Shown: positions 49,852 through 58,390 of the stretch, in pieces
Position numbering within the stretch: position 1 is the stretch's first letter
Layout: the number at the start of each line of letters is the position of its first letter
Assembly: GCF_041154385.1 (NCBI RefSeq)
Contig: NZ_AP028929.1
Location: 1,178,001-1,242,000 of the forward strand
Direction of reading: 5' to 3'
DNA: 64,000 nucleotides
Source of the DNA: Streptococcus sp. SN-1
GTDB taxonomy: Bacteria > Bacillota > Bacilli > Lactobacillales > Streptococcaceae
Notes under the pieces: model-generated
What the model was told of the DNA's origin: nothing
Seen by the model: only the letters and a program-made list of their open reading frames with translations
Database searches by the model: none
Position numbers and translations under genes: made by a program

Positions 49852-50001
49852 TACTCTTCGAAAATCTCTTTAAACCACGTCAACGTCTCCTTGGATTATA
49901 TATGTGACTGCCTTCGTCAGTCTTATCTACAACCTCAAAGCAGTGCTTTGAGCAACCTACAGCTAGCTTCCTAGTTTACTCTTTGATTTTCATTGAGTAT
50001 A
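49850..50001 (+). repeat. BOX element
   Basis: Begins with the boxA sequence ATACTCTTCGAAAATCTCTT, continues with CCACGTCAACGTC, then a CCTTCGTCAGTCTTATCTAC module and a boxC end CTCTTTGATTTTCATTGAGTAT. No separate extra boxB copy is seen, so it is the shorter form. It occupies most of the gap between the uraA fossil and ffh. Confidence 0.85.
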
Positions 50002-50061
50002 AGAGTCTAAACACATCAAAAAACAAGCATTTCCAACTATGGAAGTGCTCATTTTTCTTCT

Positions 50062-50094
50062 TTCCAAAAAAGGAAAGCCCCGCGGCCTTCCTTT
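50062..50094 (-). terminator. ffh terminator
   Basis: Minus-strand AAAGGAAGGCCGCGGGGCTTTCCTTTTTT: a GC-rich stem and a T-run just after the ffh stop codon. Confidence 0.85.
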
Positions 50095-50097
50095 GTC

Positions 50098-51669
50098 TTA
50101 CTTACGTTTCTTCTTCGCTTTTTTCATTTTATTCGCCATGCGTTTCATGGACTGTTTCATGGCAAATTCACCGATTTTACCTTTTAGTCCGCCACCAAAC
50201 ATCTGGCTCATATCTGGCATTCCTGCTCCTCCGAGAGCTGACAGGTCAGGCATGCCACCTTGTCCCATCATTCCTTCAAGGGCAGACATATCCATTCCTC
50301 CCATATTTGGCATATTTTTTGGAAGGTTGTTTGGATTGATTCCCATCTGCTTCATCATCTTGTTCATATCTCCAGACATGACACCCTGCATGAGCTGTTT
50401 AGCCTGGTTAAAGTCCTTGATAAATTTATTGACTTCGACAAAGGTATTTCCAGAACCAGCAGCGATACGACGGCGACGGCTCGGATTTAACAAATCTGGA
50501 TTTTCACGTTCTTCAGGTGTCATTGAAGACACAATAGCACGTTTGCGAGCAATCTGGCGCTCATCTACCTTCATGTTTTGAAGGGCTGGATTGTTGGCCA
50601 TACCTGGAATCATCTTGAGCAAGTCTTCCATTGGCCCCATGTTCTGCACCTGATCCAACTGATCGATGAAATCATTAAAATCAAAAGTGTTTTCACGCAT
50701 CTTCTCAGCCATTTCAAGGGCTTTTTGCTCATCGTATTCTTGAGAAGCTTTCTCAATCAAAGTGAGCATATCCCCCATGCCAAGGATACGACTAGACATA
50801 CGGTCTGGGTGGAAGGTTTCGATATCTGTAATCTTTTCACCTGTACCAGTGAACTTGATTGGTTTTCCAGTAATGTGACGAACCGATAGAGCCGCACCAC
50901 CACGAGTATCCCCATCAATCTTAGTAAGGATCACCCCAGTCACTTCCAACTGAGCATTAAACTCACGCGCCACATTGGCTGCTTCTTGACCAATCATGGC
51001 ATCAACGACGAGCAGAATTTCGTTTGGTTGAGCCAGTGCTTTCACGTCACGAAGCTCATTCATCAGAAGCTCATCAATCTGCAAACGACCTGCCGTATCA
51101 ATCAAGACATAGTCATTATGATTAGCTTGGGCTTGTTCCAAACCTTGACGTACAATCTCAACAGCTGGAACCTCTGTCCCAAGTGCGAAGACAGGAACAT
51201 CAATCTGTTGTCCCAAGGTCTTAAGCTGATCAATGGCAGCAGGACGATAAATATCCGCCGCAATCATCAAAGGACGGGCATTTTCTTCTTTCTTGAGTTT
51301 GTTGGCCAATTTACCAGCAAAAGTTGTTTTACCAGCCCCCTGCAAACCAACCATCATGATGATTGTAGGAATCTTAGGTGACTTGATAATCTCAGCCGTA
51401 TCAGAACCTAAAACAGCTGTCAGTTCCTCATCAACGATTTTAATAATCTGTTGCGCAGGATTAAGGGTATCAATAACCTCATGTCCGACTGCACGCTCAC
51501 GAACTTTCTTGATAAAGTCCTTTACAACAGGCAAGGCAACATCGGCCTCGAGCAAGGCCAAGCGAATTTCTTTGGTTGCCTCTTGGACATCAGCCTCTGA
51601 GATTTTTCCTTTTTTACGTAGATTTTTAAAGACGTTCTGCAAACGTTCTGTTAAACTTTCAAATGCCAT
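50098..51669 (-). CDS. ffh: Signal recognition particle protein Ffh
   Basis: A 523-residue SRP54 GTPase. N domain helices, G domain (GLQGAGKTTFAGKLA, DTAGRLQ, TKIDGDTRGG) and a methionine-rich M domain from about residue 325 that binds signal sequences and 4.5S RNA. The C-terminus adds a Gly/Met-rich linker and a Lys-rich end. It targets membrane proteins co-translationally. It follows ylxM by 11 bases in a two-gene operon. Confidence 0.98.
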   Translation of the reverse strand: MAFESLTERLQNVFKNLRKKGKISEADVQEATKEIRLALLEADVALPVVKDFIKKVRERAVGHEVIDTLNPAQQIIKIVDEELTAVLGSDTAEIIKSPKIPTIIMMVGLQGAGKTTFAGKLANKLKKEENARPLMIAADIYRPAAIDQLKTLGQQIDVPVFALGTEVPAVEIVRQGLEQAQANHNDYVLIDTAGRLQIDELLMNELRDVKALAQPNEILLVVDAMIGQEAANVAREFNAQLEVTGVILTKIDGDTRGGAALSVRHITGKPIKFTGTGEKITDIETFHPDRMSSRILGMGDMLTLIEKASQEYDEQKALEMAEKMRENTFDFNDFIDQLDQVQNMGPMEDLLKMIPGMANNPALQNMKVDERQIARKRAIVSSMTPEERENPDLLNPSRRRRIAAGSGNTFVEVNKFIKDFNQAKQLMQGVMSGDMNKMMKQMGINPNNLPKNMPNMGGMDMSALEGMMGQGGMPDLSALGGAGMPDMSQMFGGGLKGKIGEFAMKQSMKRMANKMKKAKKKRK

Positions 51670-51680
51670 GTTTCTTCCTC

Positions 51681-52013
51681 TTATTCTCTATTATCAATGC
51701 TTGTTAAAATTTCTATCTGCTCCTGCAGAAAGTCATCCTTGGGATAGCGCTCCAAAATCTGGTCAAAAATTTGACTACGGACAATGTAATCCGAGTACAT
51801 GTGCAATTTCATCTCATAATCTTCCAAAATCTTTTCTGTCCGCTTGATATTATCATAGACAGCCTGACGACTGACACCAAATTCCTCGGCAATTTCAGCA
51901 AGACTGTAATCATCAGCGTAGTAAAGCTCTATATAATTCATTTGCTTATCTGTCAAAAGCGCCGCATAAAATTCAAAGAGCGCATTCATACGATTGGTTT
52001 TTTCGATTTCCAT
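51681..52013 (-). CDS. ylxM: YlxM-type helix-turn-helix protein, SRP operon regulator
   Basis: A 110-residue protein with a sigma-70 region 4-like helix-turn-helix ([32 protein letters not shown] in residues 24-55). YlxM accompanies ffh in Firmicutes and influences SRP assembly in streptococci. A TATAAT on the minus strand lies just upstream of its start codon. Confidence 0.92.
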
Positions 52014-52103
52014 AACTTTTATTATACCAAAAAATAGCCTAATCTACCACACTAGGGAGCCAATCCAAGAAGATAGCTAGCTAAATTTGAAAAAGACATG
52101 AGC

Positions 52104-52481
52104 CTAGCCCCAAGTAATTTCCAATTGATAGCTGGCAAAGGGATGTCCCTCTTGATTTTGTAGTTGATAATCTAGTTCAATCTTTTGCCTATCAACTTGA
52201 TAATGGCTCGTTTGGATGATAAACTCCTGCATACCCATAGGTGTGGGAATATAGGCTAAACTATCACTATCCTTTAGAAAGCGCATAATGGTCTTGGGAT
52301 TGGAAAATCGACTCATCACCAGTTCTTGATCATGAAATTTAATAACTACTTTTTCCTTTTCCTCATTATAAAAAAGCAGGTAGCTATAATCTCCTTTTTC
52401 ATGCACTTCCACGTCATAAAGCTGGTCAATCACTTCCAACTGCTCATCAAACTGAATCCTATTTCGCATCCGAATCTTCAC
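52104..52481 (-). CDS. DUF1934 (YwiB-like) beta-barrel protein
   Basis: A 125-residue protein rich in beta strands, matching the DUF1934 family (calycin-like small barrel). Typical elements are VIKFHDQELVMSRFSNPKTIMRF and a late LDYQLQNQEG. No biochemical role is established. It is monocistronic and faces away from the HD hydrolase gene. Confidence 0.75.
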   Translation of the reverse strand: MKIRMRNRIQFDEQLEVIDQLYDVEVHEKGDYSYLLFYNEEKEKVVIKFHDQELVMSRFSNPKTIMRFLKDSDSLAYIPTPMGMQEFIIQTSHYQVDRQKIELDYQLQNQEGHPFASYQLEITWG

Positions 52482-52537
52482 ATCAGGTCCTCTTTCTTGT
52501 CTCTTGTCCTACTATTTTACCAAAAAGAGCAGGATTT

Positions 52538-52546
52538 TGCTATAAT
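52538..52546 (+). promoter_or_regulatory. Extended -10 promoter of the HD hydrolase gene
   Basis: TGCTATAAT ends six bases before the ATG at 52553, so transcription probably starts at or next to the start codon. No Shine-Dalgarno sequence precedes the ATG. Confidence 0.65.
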
Positions 52547-52552
52547 GGTCAT

Positions 52553-53857
52553 ATGAACGAAAAAGTATTCCGTGACCCAGTTCACAACTACATCCATGTC
52601 AATAATCAAATCATCTATGACTTGATCAATACAAAAGAATTTCAACGTTTGCGCCGTATCAAGCAACTGGGAACTTCCAGTTATACCTTCCACGGTGGAG
52701 AACACAGTCGCTTCTCTCACTGTCTAGGAGTCTATGAAATTGCACGACGTATCACGGAGATTTTTGAAGAAAAATATCCTGAGGAATGGAATCCTGCCGA
52801 GTCCCTCTTGACCATGACAGCTGCTCTCCTACATGACCTTGGGCATGGTGCCTACTCCCATACTTTTGAACATCTCTTTGATACAGATCATGAGGCCATT
52901 ACTCAGGAAATCATCCAAAGTCCTGAGACAGAGATTCACCAAGTTCTGCTACAAGTGGCGCCAGATTTTCCAGAAAAGGTGGCCAGTGTCATCGACCATA
53001 CCTATCCTAACAAGCAGGTCGTGCAACTCATTTCTAGTCAAATTGATGCAGACCGCATGGACTATCTCTTGCGTGACTCCTATTTTACAGGAGCATCCTA
53101 TGGGGAATTTGACCTGACTCGCATACTCCGAGTCATTCGTCCTGTCGAAAATGGTATCGCCTTTCAGCGCAATGGCATGCACGCCATCGAAGACTATGTC
53201 CTCAGTCGCTACCAGATGTACATGCAGGTTTATTTCCACCCCGCAACACGCGCCATGGAAGTTCTCCTACAGAATCTCCTCAAGCGCGCCAAGGAACTCT
53301 ATCCTGAGGACAAAGACTTCTTTGCACGAACTTCCCCACACCTCCTACCTTTCTTTGAAAAAAATGTGACCTTATCTGACTATCTGGCTCTAGATGATGG
53401 TGTGATGAATACCTACTTCCAGCTCTGGATGACCAGTCCTGATAAGATTCTTGCAGACCTGTCGCAACGCTTTGTCAACCGCAAGGTCTTTAAATCCATT
53501 ACCTTTTCACAAGAGGAACAAGACCAACTCGCCAGCATGAGAAAATTAGTTGAGGATATCGGCTTTGATCCAGACTATTACACTGCCATTCATAAGAACT
53601 TCGACCTCCCTTATGATATCTATCGTCCCGAATCTGAAAATCCACGGACACAGATTGAGATTTTACAAAAGAATGGAGAACTGGCCGAACTCTCTAGCCT
53701 GTCTCCTATCGTCCAATCCCTTGCTGGTAGTCGTCACGGAGATAATCGTTTCTATTTCCCGAAAGAAATGTTAGACCAAAATAGTATCTTTGCTAGCATT
53801 ACCCAGCAATTTTTACACTTGATTGAGAACGATCATTTTACCCCAAATAAAAACTAG
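52553..53857 (+). CDS. HD-domain phosphohydrolase
   Basis: A 434-residue protein with the dGTPase-like HD fold: HSRFSHCLGVYEIA supplies the first histidine, LLHDLGHGAYSHTFEH the HD pair, and DRMDYLLRDSYFTG the last aspartate. Relatives (YwfO type) hydrolyse dNTPs or other phosphate substrates; the substrate here is unknown. The message seems leaderless. It is followed 12 bp later by the Cof phosphatase gene, likely one operon. Confidence 0.88.
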   Translation: MNEKVFRDPVHNYIHVNNQIIYDLINTKEFQRLRRIKQLGTSSYTFHGGEHSRFSHCLGVYEIARRITEIFEEKYPEEWNPAESLLTMTAALLHDLGHGAYSHTFEHLFDTDHEAITQEIIQSPETEIHQVLLQVAPDFPEKVASVIDHTYPNKQVVQLISSQIDADRMDYLLRDSYFTGASYGEFDLTRILRVIRPVENGIAFQRNGMHAIEDYVLSRYQMYMQVYFHPATRAMEVLLQNLLKRAKELYPEDKDFFARTSPHLLPFFEKNVTLSDYLALDDGVMNTYFQLWMTSPDKILADLSQRFVNRKVFKSITFSQEEQDQLASMRKLVEDIGFDPDYYTAIHKNFDLPYDIYRPESENPRTQIEILQKNGELAELSSLSPIVQSLAGSRHGDNRFYFPKEMLDQNSIFASITQQFLHLIENDHFTPNKN

Positions 53858-53869
53858 AAGAGGAAATTT

Positions 53870-54676
53870 ATGAGTATTAAACTAATTGCCGTTGATATCG
53901 ACGGAACCCTAGTCAATAGTAAAAAGGAGATTACTCCTGAGGTCTTTTCTGCCATCCAAGATGCCAAAGAAGCTGGTGTCAAAGTCGTGATTGCAACTGG
54001 CCGCCCTATCGCTGGTGTTGCCAAACTGCTGGATGACTTGCAGTTGAGAGACGAGGGGGACTATGTCGTAACATTCAACGGTGCCCTTGTCCAAGAAACT
54101 GCTACTGGCCATGAGATTATCAGCGAATCCTTGACCTATGAGGATTATCTGGATATGGAATTTCTCAGTCGTAAACTCGGTGTCCACATGCACGCCATTA
54201 CCAAGGACGGTATCTACACTGCCAATCGCAATATCGGAAAATACACCGTTCACGAATCAACCCTCGTCAGCATGCCCATCTTCTACCGTACACCTGAAGA
54301 AATGGCTGGCAAGGAAATTGTCAAATGTATGTTCATCGATGAGCCTGAGATTCTCGATGCTGCGATTAAAAAAATTCCAGCAGAATTTTACGAACGCTAC
54401 TCCATCAACAAATCTGCTCCATTCTACCTCGAACTCCTTAAAAAGAATGTAGACAAAGGTTCAGCCATCACTCACTTGGCTGAAAAACTAGGATTGATCA
54501 AAGATGAAACCATGGCAATCGGAGACGAAGAAAATGACCGCGCCATGCTGGAAGTCGTTGGCAACCCTGTTGTCATGGAAAATGGAAATCCAGAAATCAA
54601 AAAAATCGCCAAATACATCACTAAATCTAACGATGAATCTGGCGTTGCCCATGCCATCCGTACATGGGTACTGTAA
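53870..54676 (+). CDS. Cof-type HAD family phosphatase (YidA-like)
   Basis: A 268-residue HAD hydrolase of subfamily IIB. Motif I DIDGTLVNS with nucleophile aspartate, motif II ATGR, motif III lysine in KGSAITHLAEKLG, motif IV GDEENDRAM. Such enzymes dephosphorylate sugar phosphates or flavin mononucleotide. AGAGGAAATTT is its ribosome site. Cytoplasmic and full length. Confidence 0.93.
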   Translation: MSIKLIAVDIDGTLVNSKKEITPEVFSAIQDAKEAGVKVVIATGRPIAGVAKLLDDLQLRDEGDYVVTFNGALVQETATGHEIISESLTYEDYLDMEFLSRKLGVHMHAITKDGIYTANRNIGKYTVHESTLVSMPIFYRTPEEMAGKEIVKCMFIDEPEILDAAIKKIPAEFYERYSINKSAPFYLELLKKNVDKGSAITHLAEKLGLIKDETMAIGDEENDRAMLEVVGNPVVMENGNPEIKKIAKYITKSNDESGVAHAIRTWVL

Positions 54677-54722
54677 AATAATTTGAATATAGAAAAAGCA
54701 CCCCAGAAGTTAGAGATAATGT

Positions 54723-54770
54723 ACTGACCCCAAAAGTTAGACAGAAAAAATCTTACTTTTGGGGTGCAGT
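54723..54770. repeat. Palindrome resembling IS3-family ends
   Basis: ACTGACCCCAAAAGTTAGA and the complement of TCTTACTTTTGGGGTGCAGT pair along 19 bases with one gap and one mismatch; a partial third copy CACCCCAGAAGTTAGA lies at 54699-54714. TG..ACCCCAAAAGTTNGACA is typical of terminal repeats of IS3-type elements, so this may be a scar. It could also work as the terminator of the upstream operon. Confidence 0.6.
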
Positions 54771-54826
54771 TTAAAATTCAGTATTTTTGTTCTCTAGTTC
54801 TATCCCCTCAATAATTATTAAATCTG

Positions 54827-54857
54827 AAAAAGGTAGTACATTATATAAAACCTTTTT
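54827..54857 (-). terminator. Possible terminator after the MFS gene
   Basis: Minus-strand AAAAAGGT ... ACCTTTTT arms with a 15-base loop, 56 bp after the MFS stop codon. AT-rich and weak. Confidence 0.45.
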
Positions 54858-54912
54858 CAATTTTTTATTTTACTACGAATTAATATTATTTTTTCTAATG
54901 ATAATTAATCCA

Positions 54913-56127
54913 CTAATCTTCCTTTATAAATATTGCAGTTCTTTTCTTAGTTAGCTTTTTTTCATAACTCTTTATAAGAATAACCAATAAACTGCTTAGT
55001 AATCCCAAAATAACTAGACTTAATCTCGGGTTTAAAAGCCAATTAAAATAAGCAGCCAGTATCCCTCCAAAAGGAGCAAAAATGGTAGCTATTACAAAAG
55101 AACTAGAAAGTATTTTACCAATATTATACTCAGTACTTTCTTGTTGCTGTATTGTTGTAATTGAGACAGAAGCTATTGTAATTAGTCCACTCAAAATTGA
55201 GTAACAAATTCCAAAAAAAATCCAATTTTCTACTATTCCGCTTGCCATAATGACAAGTGGGATAGTTGCCATTGATATATTCATTAAGATAAAGGTATCC
55301 TTCTTATTCAAAAAAGTAGAAAGAAGGGTTACTGCTATCAAACTACCAAATCCAGCAATGGAGTAAACAATCCCAACAAGACTATTTGATAATTTTAATT
55401 GATCCTGTAAATAATAAATAATCGTTGCATTGAAGCCTAGCATAGCGATATTCACAACAATAGTAAAGAGTAAAGTAATCCTCAACTTAATATTTGTAAA
55501 GTTCTCTTTAAAACCTACAAAAATTTCTTTTATATCATCATTACCATTCTCCTTATGTTCTTGATCTGGAATATATGAAATTAGTATTGAAAGAAATAAC
55601 AATAAGAAAGAAGCACTATTTATAAAAAAAATACTATTAATATTAAACTTTAACATTAATACCCCTGCTAGAGCTGGAGAAATTAATTTTGAAATAGTTC
55701 GTACACCTTGAAATTGAGAATTATATTTTTGTAATTCTTCCTTCTCAAATAAAGCAGGAGTAATGACTGAGAATCCTGTTTGAAAAAGTGTCGAAAATAA
55801 AGGTATCAAAAATGCAATAACATAGTAAAAAAATATAGAAACTGAATATTTAGATAATATCGGTATTACACTACATAATAATGCAGGTATTAATGTAGAC
55901 CATAATAGTATTTTTTTCTTATTGAAATTATCTAATAAGTAACCCATAACGAATCCCAACAAGAATTGAGGTAACAATTCAATAATCACCATTCCTCCCA
56001 TTGCAAAAGACGAATGAAACTCTTGGTAAATTAAGATTGGAAAAGCAATTTTCTGAAATCTATCTCCAACATTTGATATAAACTCACCAAAAGTAATGGT
56101 ATAAAACGTTTTCTTATTGATATTCAC
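54913..56127 (-). CDS. MFS efflux transporter
   Basis: A 404-residue protein with about twelve membrane helices of the MFS_3 type (related to macrolide- and siderophore-export proteins). MGYLLDNFNKKKILL is the loop 2-3 signature. It differs clearly from Mef(A/E) macrolide pumps, so substrate is unknown; export of a peptide or drug is plausible. The start is GTG with AAAAGGA upstream. A consensus promoter (TTGACA-N17-TAAACT) is visible. The gene is AT-rich compared with its neighbours and lies downstream of an RRNPP-like regulator, suggesting a regulated, perhaps acquired, pair. Confidence 0.8.
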   Translation of the reverse strand: MNINKKTFYTITFGEFISNVGDRFQKIAFPILIYQEFHSSFAMGGMVIIELLPQFLLGFVMGYLLDNFNKKKILLWSTLIPALLCSVIPILSKYSVSIFFYYVIAFLIPLFSTLFQTGFSVITPALFEKEELQKYNSQFQGVRTISKLISPALAGVLMLKFNINSIFFINSASFLLLFLSILISYIPDQEHKENGNDDIKEIFVGFKENFTNIKLRITLLFTIVVNIAMLGFNATIIYYLQDQLKLSNSLVGIVYSIAGFGSLIAVTLLSTFLNKKDTFILMNISMATIPLVIMASGIVENWIFFGICYSILSGLITIASVSITTIQQQESTEYNIGKILSSSFVIATIFAPFGGILAAYFNWLLNPRLSLVILGLLSSLLVILIKSYEKKLTKKRTAIFIKED

Positions 56128-56156
56128 AGCGTTTTTTCCTTTTATTTTTTGCCTTT

Positions 56157-56236
56157 AGTTTAGCACTTCGATGTTATTATGTCAATTATTTTGATAATAT
56201 TTTTTTATTTATTTTCATTAAATACATATTTGTATT
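56157..56236 (-). promoter_or_regulatory. MFS gene promoter and possible operator
   Basis: Minus-strand -35 TTGACA (56180-56185), 17-bp spacer, -10 TAAACT (56157-56162). Upstream, AATACATATTTGTATT (56221-56236) is a palindrome whose TTTGTATT arm also occurs twice before the regulator gene (57199-57208 and 57221-57230 as ATACAAATT). Confidence 0.7.
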
Positions 56237-56249
56237 ATTTTGGATTAAA

Positions 56250-56276
56250 AAAACGATGCTTAATTGAGCATCGTCT
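56250..56276 (-). terminator. Terminator of the regulator gene
   Basis: Minus-strand GACGATGCTCAATTAAGCATCGTTTTTTT directly after the regulator stop codon, separating it from the MFS gene. Confidence 0.85.
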
Positions 56277-56279
56277 TTA

Positions 56280-57146
56280 CTATTCTGTCATATCTGCAAT
56301 ATAATGCTCGATTTTAAGAGCCATTGACATATTGCCCTCAAGCTTATATAGGAAATAAGCCGTTTCAAAGTACTCTTTTACTGCAACTTTAGAAGAAAAA
56401 TTCTTACTGACATTTCCCATCAATACATACAAATCAGCCAAAAGATATGTTGTTCTATACGTCTTACATTGCTTTATCGTATCTGTGATTTTAGTAATAG
56501 CCTCTTCAGTATTATTCTGCAACCATAGATAGCGACAAACATTATAATTAAATTTAATAGAAAGGTTTAATTCTTCGATTGTGTTTAACTTGAGTTGATT
56601 TACTTGATACTCTAACTTTTCTCTAATTTCATTAAAACTCTCTAAATCTTCAATATCATAATAAAAATTGAATAGAGTATTTGTAACTTGAAGGTAGGTC
56701 AAGTCGGTTACACTTAACTGAGACAGTACCTTCTCCAATCTTGCCACAGCCTCCTCTTTTTGCCCATAGAAATAAAAATCTATAAGAGATTTTATCCACT
56801 CCATATAAAATTTATTTACTAGAGAGAAGCGATGTACCTTTACACTCTCTAATTCATATATATATTTCAAAGACTCATAATTTCGATTTGTGATAAATGT
56901 CTGGGCTAACTTCTTAAACTCTGATAGTTCATCAATCTCTTCTACAATCTGCTCATTAAAAAAATAATCTATACTAACTTTTAACTTCTTAGACAGAGCA
57001 TATAAAAAGTCTGCTCCTGGAGTAAATTCTCCATTTTCTAATCGACTAATCTGTCCCTGTTTACATATCCCCTCAGCCAATTCTCGCTGAGACATTTTTA
57101 ATTCTTTTCGTCTATTTTTTAATCTTGTTGCTAATAATGTGCCCAC
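56280..57146 (-). CDS. XRE-TPR transcriptional regulator (RRNPP/PlcR-like)
   Basis: A 288-residue regulator. Residues 5-65 are an XRE helix-turn-helix (LKNRRKELKMSQRELAEGI... QISRLENGEF), and the rest is helical, Leu- and Tyr-rich and built like tetratricopeptide repeats. This is the plan of peptide-sensing RRNPP regulators (PlcR, Rgg, TprA). No obvious short signal-peptide gene with a secretion signal was found beside it. It probably controls itself and the MFS gene. Promoter: TTGTAT-N17-TACAAT, with the -35 box inside an ATTTGTATT repeat. Confidence 0.8.
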   Translation of the reverse strand: MGTLLATRLKNRRKELKMSQRELAEGICKQGQISRLENGEFTPGADFLYALSKKLKVSIDYFFNEQIVEEIDELSEFKKLAQTFITNRNYESLKYIYELESVKVHRFSLVNKFYMEWIKSLIDFYFYGQKEEAVARLEKVLSQLSVTDLTYLQVTNTLFNFYYDIEDLESFNEIREKLEYQVNQLKLNTIEELNLSIKFNYNVCRYLWLQNNTEEAITKITDTIKQCKTYRTTYLLADLYVLMGNVSKNFSSKVAVKEYFETAYFLYKLEGNMSMALKIEHYIADMTE

Positions 57147-57198
57147 GTTTGCATTTTCCTTTTCTATTCGATTTCAATTGTAACATGATTAAATTTTA

Positions 57199-57230
57199 AA
57201 TACAAATTAATAAACCAAAAGATACAAATT
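57199..57230. promoter_or_regulatory. Direct repeats before the RRNPP-like regulator
   Basis: AATACAAATT (57199-57208) and GATACAAATT (57221-57230) are 22 bp apart and upstream of or over the -35 box. The related palindrome upstream of the MFS gene suggests one DNA-binding protein for both. Confidence 0.5.
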
Positions 57231-57254
57231 ATATATAAGCAATGACTAGATAGG

Positions 57255-57580
57255 TTATTTTTGAAAACCTAGCCCTTCTTCTTTTGAGATTTTCTTACTC
57301 AAACGATTGATAAACGTATTCACTTTAAATGGATTAGATATTAGACTATCATGTTTAAATTTTGTTATTGATATTTTTAACAGACCAGAAATAATCTTTT
57401 ACAACATATCAAATTCAGGGAAACAATATCGATTTTCCCCATTTTTTAGGCTCTCTATTTCATAATAATCAATTCATTTTGTCACATACCTTAGCCCGAA
57501 AAATCCACACCAAATCTTTTTGAAAGCTGTTTAAAGCTTTGTACTTACTTTCTGAGTTCATAGATCTGGGACTTAACCTC
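57255..57580 (-). pseudogene. Decayed open reading frame of unknown family
   Basis: Minus-strand frames give coding-like peptides in sequence: MELGQMRLSPRSMNSESKYK and onward to about residue 42, then (after a frameshift) YYEIESLKNGENRYCFPEFD, then (after another) SNPFKVNTFINRLSKKISKE and a stop. Joined, they would be one broken gene of about 110 codons. I do not recognise the family. Between it and the tRNA the sequence up to 57810 shows only a hairpin and AT-rich DNA. Confidence 0.4.
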
Positions 57581-57601
57581 ATTTGTCCCAATTCCATAAT
57601 A

Positions 57602-57640
57602 AAAATAAGGACATTCTAATAAAGGAAGTCCTTATTTTTT
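57602..57640. terminator. Bidirectional hairpin
   Basis: AATAAGGAC ... GTCCTTATT with A- and T-runs on both sides; could terminate transcripts in either direction. Confidence 0.7.
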
Positions 57641-57810
57641 AACTAATAGATGTCAAAGTTACTATGCAGATCCACTTTATTCTGTAATCATTGATCAAAA
57701 TTTGGTCAAAGATTCCAAAAATACTAACCTATTTTAAAAAACTAAATTGTGATGATTGCCCATAAACAAACACTTTGAATATTCTTCATGCTTCTTTACA
57801 TTTCTAAAAA

Positions 57811-57882
57811 TGCCCCCTGCAGGAATCGAACCTGCAACTACTCCTTAGGAGGGAGTTGTTATATCCATTGAACTAAGGGAGC
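57811..57882 (-). tRNA. tRNA-Arg (anticodon CCT)
   Basis: Minus strand: acceptor GCTCCCT pairs with AGGGGGC (one G-T pair), anticodon stem ACTCC/GGAGT encloses CTCCTAA with anticodon CCT, T arm GCAGGTTCGATTCCTGC. CCA is not encoded. It follows rplS and its terminator on the same strand. Confidence 0.95.
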
Positions 57883-57889
57883 TAGATAA

Positions 57890-57914
57890 AAACTCTGCTG
57901 AAGAAGCAGAGTTT
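57890..57914 (-). terminator. rplS terminator
   Basis: Minus-strand AACTCTGCTTCTTCAGCAGAGTTTTTA hairpin, immediately after the rplS stop and just before tRNA-Arg. Confidence 0.85.
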
Positions 57915-57924
57915 TTTAGTCGAA

Positions 57925-58272
57925 TTAACGACGGATTTCTTTGATACGAGCTGCTTTACCTTGAAGAGCACGCAAGTAGTACAATTTCGCACGACGTACT
58001 TTACCGTAACGAACAACTTCGATTTTTTCAACACGTGGAGTGTGGATTGGGAAGATACGCTCAACACCTACACCGTTAGAGATTTTACGAACTGTGTAGT
58101 TTTCTGAGATGCCAGCACCTTTACGTGCGATAACAACACCTTCAAAAATCTGGATACGTTCACGGTTACCTTCGACAACTTTCGCGTGTACACGAACAGT
58201 GTCACCAGGACGGAATGATGGGATATCTGTACGAAGTTGACCTTCAGTCAAGCTTTGGATTAATGGATTCAT
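57925..58272 (-). CDS. rplS: 50S ribosomal protein L19
   Basis: A 115-residue protein with the L19 SH3-like barrel: [28 protein letters not shown] and the basic C-terminus. It sits at the 30S-50S interface near the bridge. Codon use is biased as in ribosomal genes. GGAGAATAAA precedes the ATG. Confidence 0.98.
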
Positions 58273-58390
58273 TTTATTCTCCTATCTTTGTCAATCTTGA
58301 GGAATCTTCCTCAGCGGATAAACTGTATTTTTGTGCGTCCATTACACACAAGATACAGTTTACCAAATTTCCACAAAAAAGTAAAGAAAT

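Noticed and set aside
50039..51847. Several plus-strand frames of 100-184 codons in the ffh region
   Set aside because: All are antisense to ffh or ylxM and carry no family motif.
54913..56127. Macrolide resistance pump mef(A/E)
   Set aside because: Length and family are similar, but the N-terminus and motifs differ from what I know of Mef proteins and no msr gene follows.
58273..58390. Fluoride riboswitch near the fluC pair
   Set aside because: The region is downstream of fluC2 and upstream of rplS; the sequence before the chorismate mutase start of that operon also shows no fluoride aptamer pattern.
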